Shown here piece by piece: positions 10,724 through 19,580 of a stretch of 36,093 nucleotides of DNA. Each line of letters begins with the position of its first letter. The stretch's first letter is position 1. This DNA is from Microbacterium sp. (GTDB lineage Bacteria; Actinomycetota; Actinomycetes; Actinomycetales; Microbacteriaceae): the NCBI RefSeq assembly GCF_026393345.1, contig NZ_JAPLAI010000036.1:64218-100310 (forward strand), written 5' to 3'. The notes below the pieces were generated by a model. The model saw only the letters and a list, made by a program, of their open reading frames with translations. It ran no database searches and had not been told where the DNA came from. The position numbers were made by a program, and so were the translations under genes.

Positions 10724-11377
10724 CTATGACGCGCGCGCACCACCGGTGTCGGCCCGGCGCGGGGTGGCGGCGACCGTGACGGCGCACACGACCTCCGCGC
10801 CCGCCGCGCGCAGGGCCCGGTAGGCCTCGGACAGGGTGGCGCCGGTGGTGACCACGTCGTCGACGAGGACGACCCTGACCCCGGGTACGGGGGGCGCGGC
10901 AAGGCTGTCGCGGACGTTCCCGGCACGCGCCACGCGGCCGAGCCCACGCTGGTCGACCGTGGCGCGGACGGGCCGCAGCAGCCGTGTCACCGGCAGGCGC
11001 GCGCGGCGCATCAGCAGTTCCCCGACGTGGTAGCCGCGCCGGCGGAACGCGGCACGCGAGCTGGGCACCGGGACGAAGTGGACGGGCCCGACGATGCCGG
11101 CCGCGACGACGGCCGCGGCGAGCGCCTCCCCCAGCGCCCGCGCGAGGCCCGTGCGACCGTCCTGTTTCAGCTCGCGCAGCACCCGGGCGGGCACCTGCTC
11201 AAACCACAACGCGCTCGTCACCCGCATCCCGCACGGGAGCGTCCGCGTCACGGGGTGCGGCTGCAGCTGGGTCTCGCAGCGGCGGCAGAGCGGCGGCCCC
11301 GGCTCCCCGCATCCGGCGCACTCGACCGGGAGCAGGAGTGCCAGCACCTCCTGCAACGCCTCGTACCCCCTCGCCAT
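10724..11377 (-). CDS. ComF family phosphoribosyltransferase-like protein
   Basis: 217 residues. A four-Cys zinc ribbon opens the protein (Cys20, Cys23, Cys31, Cys34: CAGCGEPGPPLCRRC). A type-I phosphoribosyltransferase fold follows, with the PRPP-binding loop VVLVDDVVTTGAT near the C-terminus and VHFVPVPSSRAAFRRRGY in the middle. In naturally competent bacteria ComF takes part in DNA uptake; in actinobacteria its role is unproven. I chose the ATG at 11377 (ARGYEALQEVLALLLP follows) because it is the first start after the lpqB stop; its ribosome binding site is weak (GAGG directly before ATG). It is separated from lpqB by 91 bases. Confidence 0.85.
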   Translation of the reverse strand: MARGYEALQEVLALLLPVECAGCGEPGPPLCRRCETQLQPHPVTRTLPCGMRVTSALWFEQVPARVLRELKQDGRTGLARALGEALAAAVVAAGIVGPVHFVPVPSSRAAFRRRGYHVGELLMRRARLPVTRLLRPVRATVDQRGLGRVARAGNVRDSLAAPPVPGVRVVLVDDVVTTGATLSEAYRALRAAGAEVVCAVTVAATPRRADTGGARAS

Positions 11378-11468
11378 CCTCGGATCGTGGCACCCCAGGA
11401 TGGCGACGCGGCGGGGGGCGATGCCTCCGGGGACGAGGGTGGGGAGACCGGATGCTGGGGAGGAGAGA

Positions 11469-13142
11469 TCAGTCCGTACTGCCCTGCTGCACCGCCAGCA
11501 CCGACACCTCGGACGAGACCTGCACCCAGGTGGACGATCGGCGCACGTACAGCGACCCGTCGGTGGCGAGCACGCGAGCGCTGCCGACCACGTTCGACCC
11601 CGCGAGCCACGCCGCGCCGGCCGGCGCGCTGAGCACGTCGGCCGCGCCACCGATGGGCACCTCCGTGTACACCGGGTCGGGGCCGGAGACGACCGCGCCG
11701 AGCACGGCGTCGTCGAGCCAGCCCACGTCGTCCCCGTCGCCGGGGAGGACCGCCAGCACCTGCGGGTCGCTCAACCCGCTGGGGGTGCCGCGCGCGTCAC
11801 GGGCGACCCCCGCGACCGCGAGGACGGAGCGACCCCCGAACGCGAGAACGGCCGCCATGCGCGTGCCGTCACGGGAGATCTGCATCGACGAGATGCGCGC
11901 GGCCCCCGACCAAGCCCCGCCGAGTGTGAGCACATCCCCGTCGGCCGTGGCGACCTGCACGTCGCCGGGAGCGCCCGACGGAACGCTCCAGACCGCCCCG
12001 GTGGGATCGATCGTCGGATCGAGCAGGCCGGCACGGCGATCGACCACGGTGACCGTGCCGTCGGACAGCACGCGGGCGACGGTCCCGTCGGGGAGCCGGA
12101 CCGCGGCGGAGGCCAGGTCTGGCGCGGTCTGAACCGCCACCGGGGCGAGCTGCTCGATCGCCTCCGACAGTCCGGGGATCTCGGTGAGCTCCCCGGAAAC
12201 CAGGAAACCGAACCCGTCGGGCGTGAGCACGAGCGCGCGCGCATCCACCTTGGTGGACACGGTCGTGAGGCGCTGCGCCTCCAACATGGTGCCGTCCACC
12301 AGCAGCTCCACCGTGGTCACCCCGGCGGTGCTGAGGCTCGCCGACAGCTGCGTCTGCATCCGATCGAGTGTGAGGTCGTCCACCGCCAGTGCTTGTTCGC
12401 TCAGCTCGGCCTGCGCGACCCCGGCGCCGCTGACCGGCACGGCCGGGATGAGGTCCACGGTCTCTGGGAACGCGGTGACGACCGAGTCGGCGAGCCACTC
12501 GACCGGCGCGCCGTTCACGAGCGCGGAGGCGATCCGGCCCGCCGCGTTCAGGGTCGGGAACCAGCGCACGTCGGGGACGAGGTAGTTCCACGTCGGGTCG
12601 AAGTACATCAGGCGGTACGAGTGGAACACGCTGTTGAAGAGGTCCTCGTCCATGACGAGGCCGGCGGGGGCTTCCGTGATGCGCCACTGACCGTCGTCCT
12701 GCTGGGCGAGGCGGTACCCCAGCGGGGTCTCGCCACCCTCGGTGAGGCTGTAGGTGCCGGCCGCGTCGACCGTGCCGACCGGGGTGGTCGTCAGCACCAC
12801 CGAGGTCCCGTCGTCGCTGGCGGCGTACTCCCGCTCCGCGAAGGCGTCCACGATGACGCCCGCCTGCGGCGCCCAGTCCGAGCGGAAGTCCGGCGAGAGG
12901 AACATCTGGGCGATCGCCCACCCGTCCTCGGGGCTGGATGCGGCCGTGATGAAGCCGTCGACGATCTGCTGTGGCGACGCTCCCGGTTGCGGACCGTCCG
13001 GGCGGAAGTCGAGTGAGGGCTGATCGGCGTCTGCCGCCGCGGTGCGGCCGGCCTGCACCGGCCCGCTGGTGGGAAGCCCCGCGCAGCCTGCGAGCGCGCA
13101 CAGCACCGCACTCAGGGCGATGACTCGCATCAGCCGCTTCAT
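11469..13142 (-). CDS. lpqB: Lipoprotein LpqB, MtrAB accessory protein
   Basis: 557-residue envelope lipoprotein. The signal peptide MKRLMRVIALSAVLCALAGC ends at lipidated Cys20 (lipobox LAGC). The middle carries a GerMN-like domain (around LDRMQTQLSASLSTAGV and VDGTMLEAQRLTTVS), and the C-terminal half looks like a beta-propeller with repeated GTV/DGS turns. In mycobacteria LpqB interacts with the extracytoplasmic part of MtrB and modulates MtrA phosphorylation. The start overlaps the mtrB stop by four bases, so the three genes form one operon, mtrA-mtrB-lpqB. Confidence 0.94.
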   Translation of the reverse strand: MKRLMRVIALSAVLCALAGCAGLPTSGPVQAGRTAAADADQPSLDFRPDGPQPGASPQQIVDGFITAASSPEDGWAIAQMFLSPDFRSDWAPQAGVIVDAFAEREYAASDDGTSVVLTTTPVGTVDAAGTYSLTEGGETPLGYRLAQQDDGQWRITEAPAGLVMDEDLFNSVFHSYRLMYFDPTWNYLVPDVRWFPTLNAAGRIASALVNGAPVEWLADSVVTAFPETVDLIPAVPVSGAGVAQAELSEQALAVDDLTLDRMQTQLSASLSTAGVTTVELLVDGTMLEAQRLTTVSTKVDARALVLTPDGFGFLVSGELTEIPGLSEAIEQLAPVAVQTAPDLASAAVRLPDGTVARVLSDGTVTVVDRRAGLLDPTIDPTGAVWSVPSGAPGDVQVATADGDVLTLGGAWSGAARISSMQISRDGTRMAAVLAFGGRSVLAVAGVARDARGTPSGLSDPQVLAVLPGDGDDVGWLDDAVLGAVVSGPDPVYTEVPIGGAADVLSAPAGAAWLAGSNVVGSARVLATDGSLYVRRSSTWVQVSSEVSVLAVQQGSTD

Positions 13143-14824
13143 GCGCGCCCCCCGGTGTCGGTGCGCGCGCCGTCACGATCGGGCACGCCGATGGGCTGGG
13201 TCATGCCCAGGTCTTCGGTCGCCGCGTCCCCCGGGTCTACCGGCACGGGCGGGACCAGGGTCGTCGAGCCGGCACGGCGCGGCAGGGTGAGCACGAAGTT
13301 GCTGCCGCGACCCGGGGCCGACCACACGCTCAGCGTGCCGCCGTGCAGCCGGGCATCGCCGAGCGCGATCGAGAGGCCGAGCCCGGTGCCACCGATCGTG
13401 CGCTTCCGGGACGGGTCGGCCCGCCAGAACCGGTCGAACACCCGCTCGGTGTCCTCCTCACGCATGCCGAGGCCGAAGTCCCGCACGCCCAGGGCGACCG
13501 CATCCTGATCGCTGTCGACCGTGACGACCACGGGCCGTCCCTCCCCATGTTCGATGGCGTTGCCGAGCAGGTTGCGCACCACCCGGCGCACGCGACGCGG
13601 GTCCATGTCGACCGGGGAATATCCCCCGGGCGCGACGACCCGCACCTCGATGCCGTGCTGCGCGGCCAGCTCCTGCATGGACGCGACGACGTCCTCGGCG
13701 AGATGGGCGAGGCTGGTCGGTTCGATCTCCAGCTGCACGGAGCCGGCGTCGTAGCGGCTGATCTCGAGCAGGTCGGTCAGCAGCACCTCGAACCGCTGCA
13801 CCTGGGCGTACAGCAGTTCCGCGGCGCGGCCGGCGACCGGGTTGAGCTCCGCGCGGTGGTCGTTGATGACGTCCGCAGCCAGCCGGATCGTGGTCAGCGG
13901 GGTGCGCAACTCGTGCGAGACGTCGGAGACGAATCGCTGCTGCACGAGCGACAGGTCCGCCAGTTCCTTGATCTGGGTCTGGATGCTGTCGGCCATCGCG
14001 TTGAACGATCGCCCGAGGATCGCGAGCTCGTCGTCACCGTGGATGTCGACGCGCACGTCGAGCCGCCCGGCGGCGAGCTGGGCGCTGGTGAGCGCGGCCT
14101 GCCCGATGGGCGCGGTGATGGAGCGCACCACGATCCAGGAGATCGCCCCGATGATGAGGATCAGCGCGATCCCCACGAACCAGAGCGTCCCCTGCACGAA
14201 GCCGAGCGTCTGCGCCGCCGCGCCCAGGTCGTAGGCGATGTACAGCTCGTAGGCGCCGACGCCGGGCACGGTCACCTGCTGGCCGACCACGATGCCGGGG
14301 ACGCGCGCCCCCCGGTCGTCGGTCAGCTCGATCGACTGCCACCACTGCAGGTCGGCCGCGCTCGCTACCTTGGTGCGGAGCTCGTCGGAGACCTCACGGT
14401 CCCAGTCGCCGCCGAGCGCGAACGGCACGGGAGCGTTCGCGGACGGGCTCGAATCCACCCGGAGCATGGCGATGCGGTCGGAGCTGGAGAGTCGGTTGAG
14501 GGTCGAGGCGACGCTCGTGAAGACGTTGCGCACCTGCGCGGTGTCGGTCTGCACCGACGAGTCGAGGGTCTCCTGCGCGGCGGCCGTGGCGCGCGCGGCG
14601 TCATCGAGCGCTTCCGTCCGCCGCGACTGGAACAGGTCGTTCTGGATGGCGAGCGCCATCCAGACCCACGCGACGAGGATCGCGAGGCTCGAGCAGACCA
14701 CCGTCACCACGACGGTGCGGAAGCGGAGCGAGCGCAGCCACAGCCGGGCGACCTGTTCCGGCCACCGCCGCCAGGAGCGCAGCCACCGGATGAAGGCGGC
14801 ACGACGGCGCAGGGCCGACGTCAT
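13139..14824 (-). CDS. mtrB: Sensor histidine kinase MtrB
   Basis: 561-residue membrane kinase. Two transmembrane segments (about 37-61 and 213-234) flank an extracytoplasmic sensor domain. A HAMP domain follows (about 235-287), then the phosphoacceptor box FVSDVSHELRTPL with His304, and the ATPase domain with N box NLLGNAIEHG, G1 DFGLGMREED, F box ERVFDRFWRAD and G2 GGTGLGLS. It phosphorylates MtrA in response to envelope or septation signals in mycobacteria and corynebacteria. The gene begins 3 bases after the mtrA stop and overlaps lpqB at its end. The Pro-rich C-terminal tail after LPRRAGS is of unknown use. Confidence 0.96.
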   Translation of the reverse strand: MTSALRRRAAFIRWLRSWRRWPEQVARLWLRSLRFRTVVVTVVCSSLAILVAWVWMALAIQNDLFQSRRTEALDDAARATAAAQETLDSSVQTDTAQVRNVFTSVASTLNRLSSSDRIAMLRVDSSPSANAPVPFALGGDWDREVSDELRTKVASAADLQWWQSIELTDDRGARVPGIVVGQQVTVPGVGAYELYIAYDLGAAAQTLGFVQGTLWFVGIALILIIGAISWIVVRSITAPIGQAALTSAQLAAGRLDVRVDIHGDDELAILGRSFNAMADSIQTQIKELADLSLVQQRFVSDVSHELRTPLTTIRLAADVINDHRAELNPVAGRAAELLYAQVQRFEVLLTDLLEISRYDAGSVQLEIEPTSLAHLAEDVVASMQELAAQHGIEVRVVAPGGYSPVDMDPRRVRRVVRNLLGNAIEHGEGRPVVVTVDSDQDAVALGVRDFGLGMREEDTERVFDRFWRADPSRKRTIGGTGLGLSIALGDARLHGGTLSVWSAPGRGSNFVLTLPRRAGSTTLVPPVPVDPGDAATEDLGMTQPIGVPDRDGARTDTGGRA

Positions 14825-14827
14825 CGG

Positions 14828-15508
14828 TCACACCACGGCGCCGGCGCGGTAGCCCACGCCCCGCACCGTCGTCACGATCCGCGGGTTGTCCGGGTCGGGC
14901 TCGACCTTGGCGCGCAGTCGCTGCACGTGCACGTTGACGAGCCGCGTGTCGGCCTTGTAGTGATAGCCCCACACCTGTTCCAGCAGCATCTCCCGCGAGA
15001 ACACCTGCTGCGGCTTGGAGGCGAGAGCGACCAGCAGCTCGAACTCGAGCGGGGTCAGCGCGATCGGCTGGTCGCCCCGACGCACCTCATGGGCCAGCAC
15101 GTCGACGGTGAGGTCTCCGATGCGCAGGTTCTCGCCCGGATCGGTCGGCGCCGGACGCAGCCGGGTGCGGATGCGGGCGACGAGCTCCTTCGGATTGAAG
15201 GGCTTCACGATGTAGTCGTCGGCACCGGATTCGAGCCCCCGGACGACGTCGGCCGTGTCGGTGCGCGCGGTGAGCATGATGATCGGGATACCGGATTCCG
15301 CGCGGATGCGGGTGCAGATCTCGATGCCGTCCATGCCGGGGAGCATGAGGTCGAGCAGGATGAGGTCGGGACGGCCGGTGCGGAACGCCTCCAGGGCGGC
15401 GTCGCCGTCGGCGCAGAACACCGCCTCGAACCCTTCGGCTTCCAGCACGATGCCGATCATCTCGGCGAGCGCTGTGTCGTCGTCGACCACGAGGATTCGT
15501 GATGTCAT
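14828..15508 (-). CDS. mtrA: Response regulator MtrA (OmpR/PhoB family)
   Basis: 226-residue transcription factor. The receiver domain has the acidic pocket VVDDD (residues 7-11), the phosphoacceptor Asp53 in LLDLMLPGMDG, and the conserved Lys in YIVKPFNPKEL. The C-terminal winged helix includes ALTPLEFELLVALASKPQQVFSREMLLEQVWGY and the wing VNVHVQRLRAKVE. Regulators of this family control cell-wall hydrolases, osmoregulation and DNA replication timing in actinobacteria. The ATG at 15508 has AAGGAAG upstream and matches the family N-terminus (MTSRILVVDD), so the upstream open extension is not used. Confidence 0.96.
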   Translation of the reverse strand: MTSRILVVDDDTALAEMIGIVLEAEGFEAVFCADGDAALEAFRTGRPDLILLDLMLPGMDGIEICTRIRAESGIPIIMLTARTDTADVVRGLESGADDYIVKPFNPKELVARIRTRLRPAPTDPGENLRIGDLTVDVLAHEVRRGDQPIALTPLEFELLVALASKPQQVFSREMLLEQVWGYHYKADTRLVNVHVQRLRAKVEPDPDNPRIVTTVRGVGYRAGAVV

Positions 15509-15569
15509 GTAACGCGTCTTCCTTTGCGTCCGTGCGCCGCGTCCCCGGGTGAGGAACACCGGCGGCACC

Positions 15570-15581
15570 CCTGACACAGCG
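15570..15581 (-). promoter_or_regulatory. 12-base element shared by the mtrA and potD upstream regions
   Basis: CGCTGTGTCAGG (minus strand) lies 62-73 bases before the mtrA start. An identical 12-mer in the same orientation is at 4266-4277, 46-57 bases before the potD start. At mtrA it overlaps a -10-like TACGCT. It may be a common promoter or regulator element, or chance. Confidence 0.3.
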
Positions 15582-15651
15582 TAGACCACGGGTCCCGCGG
15601 GGGCGGTGTGCCACGATAGACGCGAGCCGACGAGTCCTCGAGGAGGCAGCC

Positions 15652-16854
15652 GTGACCGCGTACCCGTCCTGGACCCCGGCGCCGCGGCCGGGCATCGTCC
15701 CGCTGCATCCGCTGCCGTTCGGCACGATTCTCGGCCGCTCGTTCGCGTCGCTGCGACGGAATCCGCGGGTGCTCCTCGGATTCGGGGTGACCGTGCAGGC
15801 CGTGGCCTTCCTCATCCTGATCCTCGCGACCGGCGGGGTGTCGTGGGCGGCGTTCTCCCGTCTTGCGACCGTCCCCGTCGGCAGCGACGACTATGAGACC
15901 GTGCTCGCCGGGTCGGTGGCGATCACGATCATCGTCGGACTCGTGTTCACGATCGCCGCGACCGCGCTGACCGTGGTGGTGCAGGGCGTGGTCGTCGCCG
16001 ATGTGGCGCACGGCGTGGTCGCCGAGAAGCTGGGCCTTCGCGCGCTGTGGCAGCGGGTGCGGCCCGCCATCTGGCGGCTGCTGGGTTACACCCTGCTGAC
16101 GACCCTCGCGGTGCTGGTGGTGCTGGGCGTCGTGGGTGGCGGGATCGCCCTCATCGGCTTCTCGCTGAGCGGCCCGCTCGGCATCGGCGTCGCCGTTGTC
16201 CTCACGCTCCTGGCCGCGCTGGCGCTGATCCCGCTCTCGCTGTGGCTGTCGACCAAACTGTGCCTCGTGCCCGCCGTTCTCGTGCTCGAGCACGCGACCG
16301 TGTTCGGGGCGATCGCACGATCCTGGCGCCTGGTGCGGGGGCGGTTCTGGGCCGCGCTGGGTGTCATCGTCATCGTGCAGGCGGCGTTCTCGGTCATCGC
16401 GCAGGTCGTCTCGGTGCCGTTCTCGCTGCTGAGCAGCATCCTTCCCGCGGTGCTCGCCCCGACCGGCGACCCCGATGTCGCCACCGTGATCGCGGCGCTC
16501 GGCGGCTCGGTGCTGGCGCAGGCCGTGACCCTGCTGGTGCAAGCGGTCGCCGTCATCGTGCTCGCCACGGCGACCACCCTGCTGTACGTGGATGCCCGGA
16601 TGCGGAAGGAAGGGCTGGACCTCGATCTCTCGTCGTACGTCGAGCAGCGCCAGGCCGGCGCGGGGGCTGCGGACCCGTACTCCTGGCACATCGGCCACGA
16701 CCGCGCGCCGACCGCCGCGCCCTCCTGGCCGGCACCCCCGGCGCCCACGGCGGTCGTGCCCACGCCGCCCGCCCCGCCCGCTCCCGCGCCGCCGGCCGGA
16801 GATGTCGCTCCGCCGGAGCCGACCCGTTGGGCTCCCCCGGGCGGGTCCGTGTGA
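15652..16854 (+). CDS. Polytopic membrane protein of the glycerophosphodiesterase-membrane-domain type
   Basis: 400 residues with about six hydrophobic segments (around 40-62, 88-113, 145-172, 176-200, 233-262 and 284-312). A Pro/Ala-rich tail occupies the last 55 residues. The motif LLYVDARMRKEGLDLDL after the last segment is typical of the uncharacterised actinobacterial membrane family often annotated with a glycerophosphoryl diester phosphodiesterase membrane domain; no catalytic diesterase domain is present. The GTG start is set by GAGGAGG at 15640-15646. First of five tightly packed genes ending with DUF58, and divergent from mtrA. Likely a membrane partner of the MoxR system, by context only. 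Confidence 0.82.
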   Translation: MTAYPSWTPAPRPGIVPLHPLPFGTILGRSFASLRRNPRVLLGFGVTVQAVAFLILILATGGVSWAAFSRLATVPVGSDDYETVLAGSVAITIIVGLVFTIAATALTVVVQGVVVADVAHGVVAEKLGLRALWQRVRPAIWRLLGYTLLTTLAVLVVLGVVGGGIALIGFSLSGPLGIGVAVVLTLLAALALIPLSLWLSTKLCLVPAVLVLEHATVFGAIARSWRLVRGRFWAALGVIVIVQAAFSVIAQVVSVPFSLLSSILPAVLAPTGDPDVATVIAALGGSVLAQAVTLLVQAVAVIVLATATTLLYVDARMRKEGLDLDLSSYVEQRQAGAGAADPYSWHIGHDRAPTAAPSWPAPPAPTAVVPTPPAPPAPAPPAGDVAPPEPTRWAPPGGSV

Positions 16855-17489
16855 CCGACGTCGATCCGCTCACCCCGGACGCTGACCAGGCCCGCCGCTG
16901 GGTCGAGCAGGAGCTGTCCGATCCCGCGTACGCGCAGGCCGAGCCGACGCCCGTCGACCGGATCGCCCGCGCCATCGGCGAGGCGATCGGGCGCCTGTTC
17001 CAGGGCGGATCCGGGGACGGCTGGGGATCCACGCTCGCGATCGTCGCCGTCGTCGTCCTGGTGGCGGTCATCGTCGTCGCCCTCCTCGTGTGGGGTAGGC
17101 CCCGCCTTCCCCACCGGTACGCGGAGGGGCCGGACACTCTGTTCGGCGCGACGGAAGGCCCTGACGCCGCAGCCTTGCGCCGGGACGCCGAGGCACACGC
17201 GGACGCCGGGCGGTGGGAGGCGGCCATCGCCGACCGGATGCGGGCGCTCGCGCGCTCCCTCGCCGACCGCGGCGCCGTCGAGACACCGCCGGGAGCCACC
17301 GTGCACGGATTCGCCCGCCGCGCGGGTGAGGTGTTCCCCGTCGCGGCCGTCCGCCTGGAAGAGGCCGCATCCGCGTTCGACGACGTGCGCTATCTCCGCC
17401 GACCCGGCACGGCGGCGGCGTACCGGCTGGTGCGCACGCTCGACGAGGACCTCGCGCTCGCGACGGTCGCCACCGCGGAACCACGATGA
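16851..17489 (+). CDS. DUF4129 domain membrane protein
   Basis: 212 residues with one transmembrane helix (about 61-81) between an N-terminal segment and a C-terminal helical DUF4129-type domain (about 120-200; AHADAGRWEAAIADRMRAL, then ASAFDDVRYLRRP). Proteins with this domain often lie next to MoxR-DUF58 genes and resemble the C-terminal tail of transglutaminase-like membrane proteins. GTG at 16851 overlaps the previous stop (GTGA). The open frame continues upstream, but that part is the previous gene in another frame. Function unknown; membrane component by context. Confidence 0.85.
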   Translation: MTDVDPLTPDADQARRWVEQELSDPAYAQAEPTPVDRIARAIGEAIGRLFQGGSGDGWGSTLAIVAVVVLVAVIVVALLVWGRPRLPHRYAEGPDTLFGATEGPDAAALRRDAEAHADAGRWEAAIADRMRALARSLADRGAVETPPGATVHGFARRAGEVFPVAAVRLEEAASAFDDVRYLRRPGTAAAYRLVRTLDEDLALATVATAEPR

Positions 17490-18625
17490 CCACCGTCGGC
17501 ACACGACCACGACCACGACTGCGGCGCGCAGGAGCGTGGATGCTCGTGATCGTCGTCCTCCTCGGCGTGGGGACCGTGGGCGGCGTCCTCGCCGGGTTCG
17601 GGGAATGGACGCAACGCGCGCCGCTCGATCAGGACTCCGCGGGCCCGGATGGGGCGCGGGCGCTCGCGCGGACGCTGACAGCCCACGGCGTCGAGGTGTC
17701 CGTGGTGCGCTCGCTCACCGACGCGGAGGCCGTCGGCGGCACCCTCGTCGTCGGCGATACCGCGCCCCTGTCGGATGATCAGGTGGACCGGCTCGCGGAT
17801 CGTGGCGACGACGTGGTCTTCGTCGAGCCCGGAGCCCGCGACGCCCGGGTGCTCTTCGGTGCCGAGACCGCGGGATTCGGCTCCACCGAGCCCGTCCCCG
17901 CGGACTGCGCGCTGGCGGCGGCGGAGCGCGCCGGCGCCGTTGCGGTGGGCGCCCTGTTCACGGCAGGAACGGCGAGCACCGCCTGCTACCCGGTCGATGA
18001 CGGGTTCGGGCTCCTGCTCCGCGAGCGCGACGGGGGTCGCGTCGCGCTCCTGGACGGCACCCTCCTGTTCCCGAACGCGCAGCTCACGGCGGACGGCAAC
18101 GCCGCCCTCGGCCTGAACCTGCTGGGTCGGAACGATCACGTGGTGTGGTTCGTCCCCTCCCTCGCGGATGCCGAGCCGGGTGACGCGGCCAGCCTCGGTG
18201 AACTCACACCGGCGTGGGTGACGCCCGCCATCCTGCTGCTCGTCTCGGCCGCGGCGGCCGCGGCTCTCTGGCGGGGGCGGCGGTTCGGCCCGCTCGTGAC
18301 CGAGCGGCTGCCGGTCAGCGTCCGGGCGGGCGAGACCACCCGGGGCCGGGCGCTGCTGTACGCCCGCTCGCGGGACGCCGCGCATGCCGGGGTACTGCTG
18401 CGCTCGGGCGCGCACCGCCGGCTGGCTCGCCGGCTCGCTCTCGTGGGGGCGCCGGTCGACCTCGTCGCCGCGCGCCTGGCGACCCGCCTGCAGCGCGACG
18501 AAATGTCGGTGCTCGCCGCCCTGGCGGGCCCCCCGCCCGGCGGAGACCGCGAGCTCGCGCAGCTTGCCGCAGCCCTGGACGAACTGGAAGCGGCGCTGGC
18601 CGCCGCCCTGGAAGGAGAGTCATGA
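17486..18625 (+). CDS. DUF4350 domain membrane protein
   Basis: 379 residues. An N-terminal transmembrane helix (about 17-38) is followed by an extracytoplasmic DUF4350 domain containing DQDSAGPDGARALARTL and VVGDTAPLSDDQVDRL, resembling a GATase-like Rossmann layer. A second helix (about 237-256, PAILLLVSAAAAAALW) leads to an Arg-rich cytoplasmic C-terminus. Start ATG overlaps the DUF4129 stop by four bases. In M. tuberculosis the corresponding gene (Rv3691) also precedes moxR2. Role unknown. Confidence 0.87.
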   Translation: MTTVGTRPRPRLRRAGAWMLVIVVLLGVGTVGGVLAGFGEWTQRAPLDQDSAGPDGARALARTLTAHGVEVSVVRSLTDAEAVGGTLVVGDTAPLSDDQVDRLADRGDDVVFVEPGARDARVLFGAETAGFGSTEPVPADCALAAAERAGAVAVGALFTAGTASTACYPVDDGFGLLLRERDGGRVALLDGTLLFPNAQLTADGNAALGLNLLGRNDHVVWFVPSLADAEPGDAASLGELTPAWVTPAILLLVSAAAAAALWRGRRFGPLVTERLPVSVRAGETTRGRALLYARSRDAAHAGVLLRSGAHRRLARRLALVGAPVDLVAARLATRLQRDEMSVLAALAGPPPGGDRELAQLAAALDELEAALAAALEGES

Positions 18626-19578
18626 CCGAATCCCCCGACGAGCTGCGCGAGGTGATGCACCGGGTGCGCCTCGAGATCGGTAAGGCCGTGATCGGTCAGG
18701 ACGGCGTCGTGACCGGGCTGCTGGTGGCACTCCTCGCCCGCGGCCATGTGCTGCTGGAGGGCGTGCCCGGGGTGGCGAAGACGCTGCTCGTGCGCGCGTT
18801 CAGCCGCACCCTGGGCCTGGAGACCCGTCGACTGCAGTTCACCCCCGACCTCATGCCGGGCGATGTGACCGGGTCGCTGGTGTACGACGCCTCCGCGGCC
18901 GGGTTCGAGTTCCGTGAGGGCCCCGTGTTCACCCAGGTGCTCCTGGCCGACGAGATCAACCGCACGCCGCCGAAGACGCAGTCCGCGCTGCTGGAGGCGA
19001 TGGAGGAGCGTCAGGTCTCCGCCGACGGGGTCACCCGGCCGCTCCCGACGCCGTTCCTCGTCGCGGCGACGCAGAACCCGATCGAGCACGAGGGCACGTA
19101 CGACCTGCCCGAAGCGCAGCTGGACCGGTTCCTGCTGAAGCTCACGGTCGACGTGCCCGGCCGCGACGCGGAGATCGCGGTGCTGCGCCGTCACGCCGAC
19201 GGCTTCGACCCGCGGGTGCTGGACGCCCTGCAGCCGGTCGCGGATGCGGAGACCATTCGCGCCGCCCAGGCCGCCGCCGCATCCGTCGCGGTCACCGACG
19301 ACGTGCTCGCGTACGTCGTCGATCTCGCCCGCGCGACCCGGGAGGCGCCGTCCGTGCAGCTCGGGGCGAGTCCCCGCGCGGCGACCGCGCTGCTCGCGGC
19401 GGCGAAGGCCTGGGCCTGGTTGGGCGGCTACCCCGCCATCACCCCCGATCACGTGCAGACGATGCTCGTGCCGACCTGGCGCCACCGCATCCGGGTGCGC
19501 CCGGAGGGACTCATCGAGGGCGTGAGCGGCGACGGCATCCTCACCGCCGTGGTGCGCCAGACCCCCGTCCCCCGCTGA
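18622..19578 (+). CDS. moxR: MoxR family AAA+ ATPase
   Basis: 318-residue ATPase of the MoxR subfamily, thought to act as a chaperone with vWA-domain partners. Walker A is GVPGVAKT (about residues 47-54), Walker B VLLADEINR, sensor 1 AATQNPIEHEGTYDLPEAQLDR, and a C-terminal lid with GASPRAATALLAAAK. The sequence FTPDLMPGDVTGS is a MoxR hallmark. ATG overlaps the DUF4350 stop, and GAAGGAGAG precedes it. The DUF58 gene follows after 2 bases. The substrate is unknown; matching order in mycobacteria (Rv3691-Rv3693) supports a conserved functional unit. Confidence 0.95.
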   Translation: MTESPDELREVMHRVRLEIGKAVIGQDGVVTGLLVALLARGHVLLEGVPGVAKTLLVRAFSRTLGLETRRLQFTPDLMPGDVTGSLVYDASAAGFEFREGPVFTQVLLADEINRTPPKTQSALLEAMEERQVSADGVTRPLPTPFLVAATQNPIEHEGTYDLPEAQLDRFLLKLTVDVPGRDAEIAVLRRHADGFDPRVLDALQPVADAETIRAAQAAAASVAVTDDVLAYVVDLARATREAPSVQLGASPRAATALLAAAKAWAWLGGYPAITPDHVQTMLVPTWRHRIRVRPEGLIEGVSGDGILTAVVRQTPVPR

Positions 19579-19580
19579 CG

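Noticed and set aside
10606..10947. N-terminal extension of hpf by more than 100 residues
   Set aside because: The family begins at METSIVGVGVG, a strong AAGGAGG precedes that ATG, and the extension has no similarity to known domains.
11378..11468. A small gene between lpqB and comF, as in the mycobacterial locus
   Set aside because: The 91-base gap has no start codon with ribosome site and no codon-like composition on either strand.
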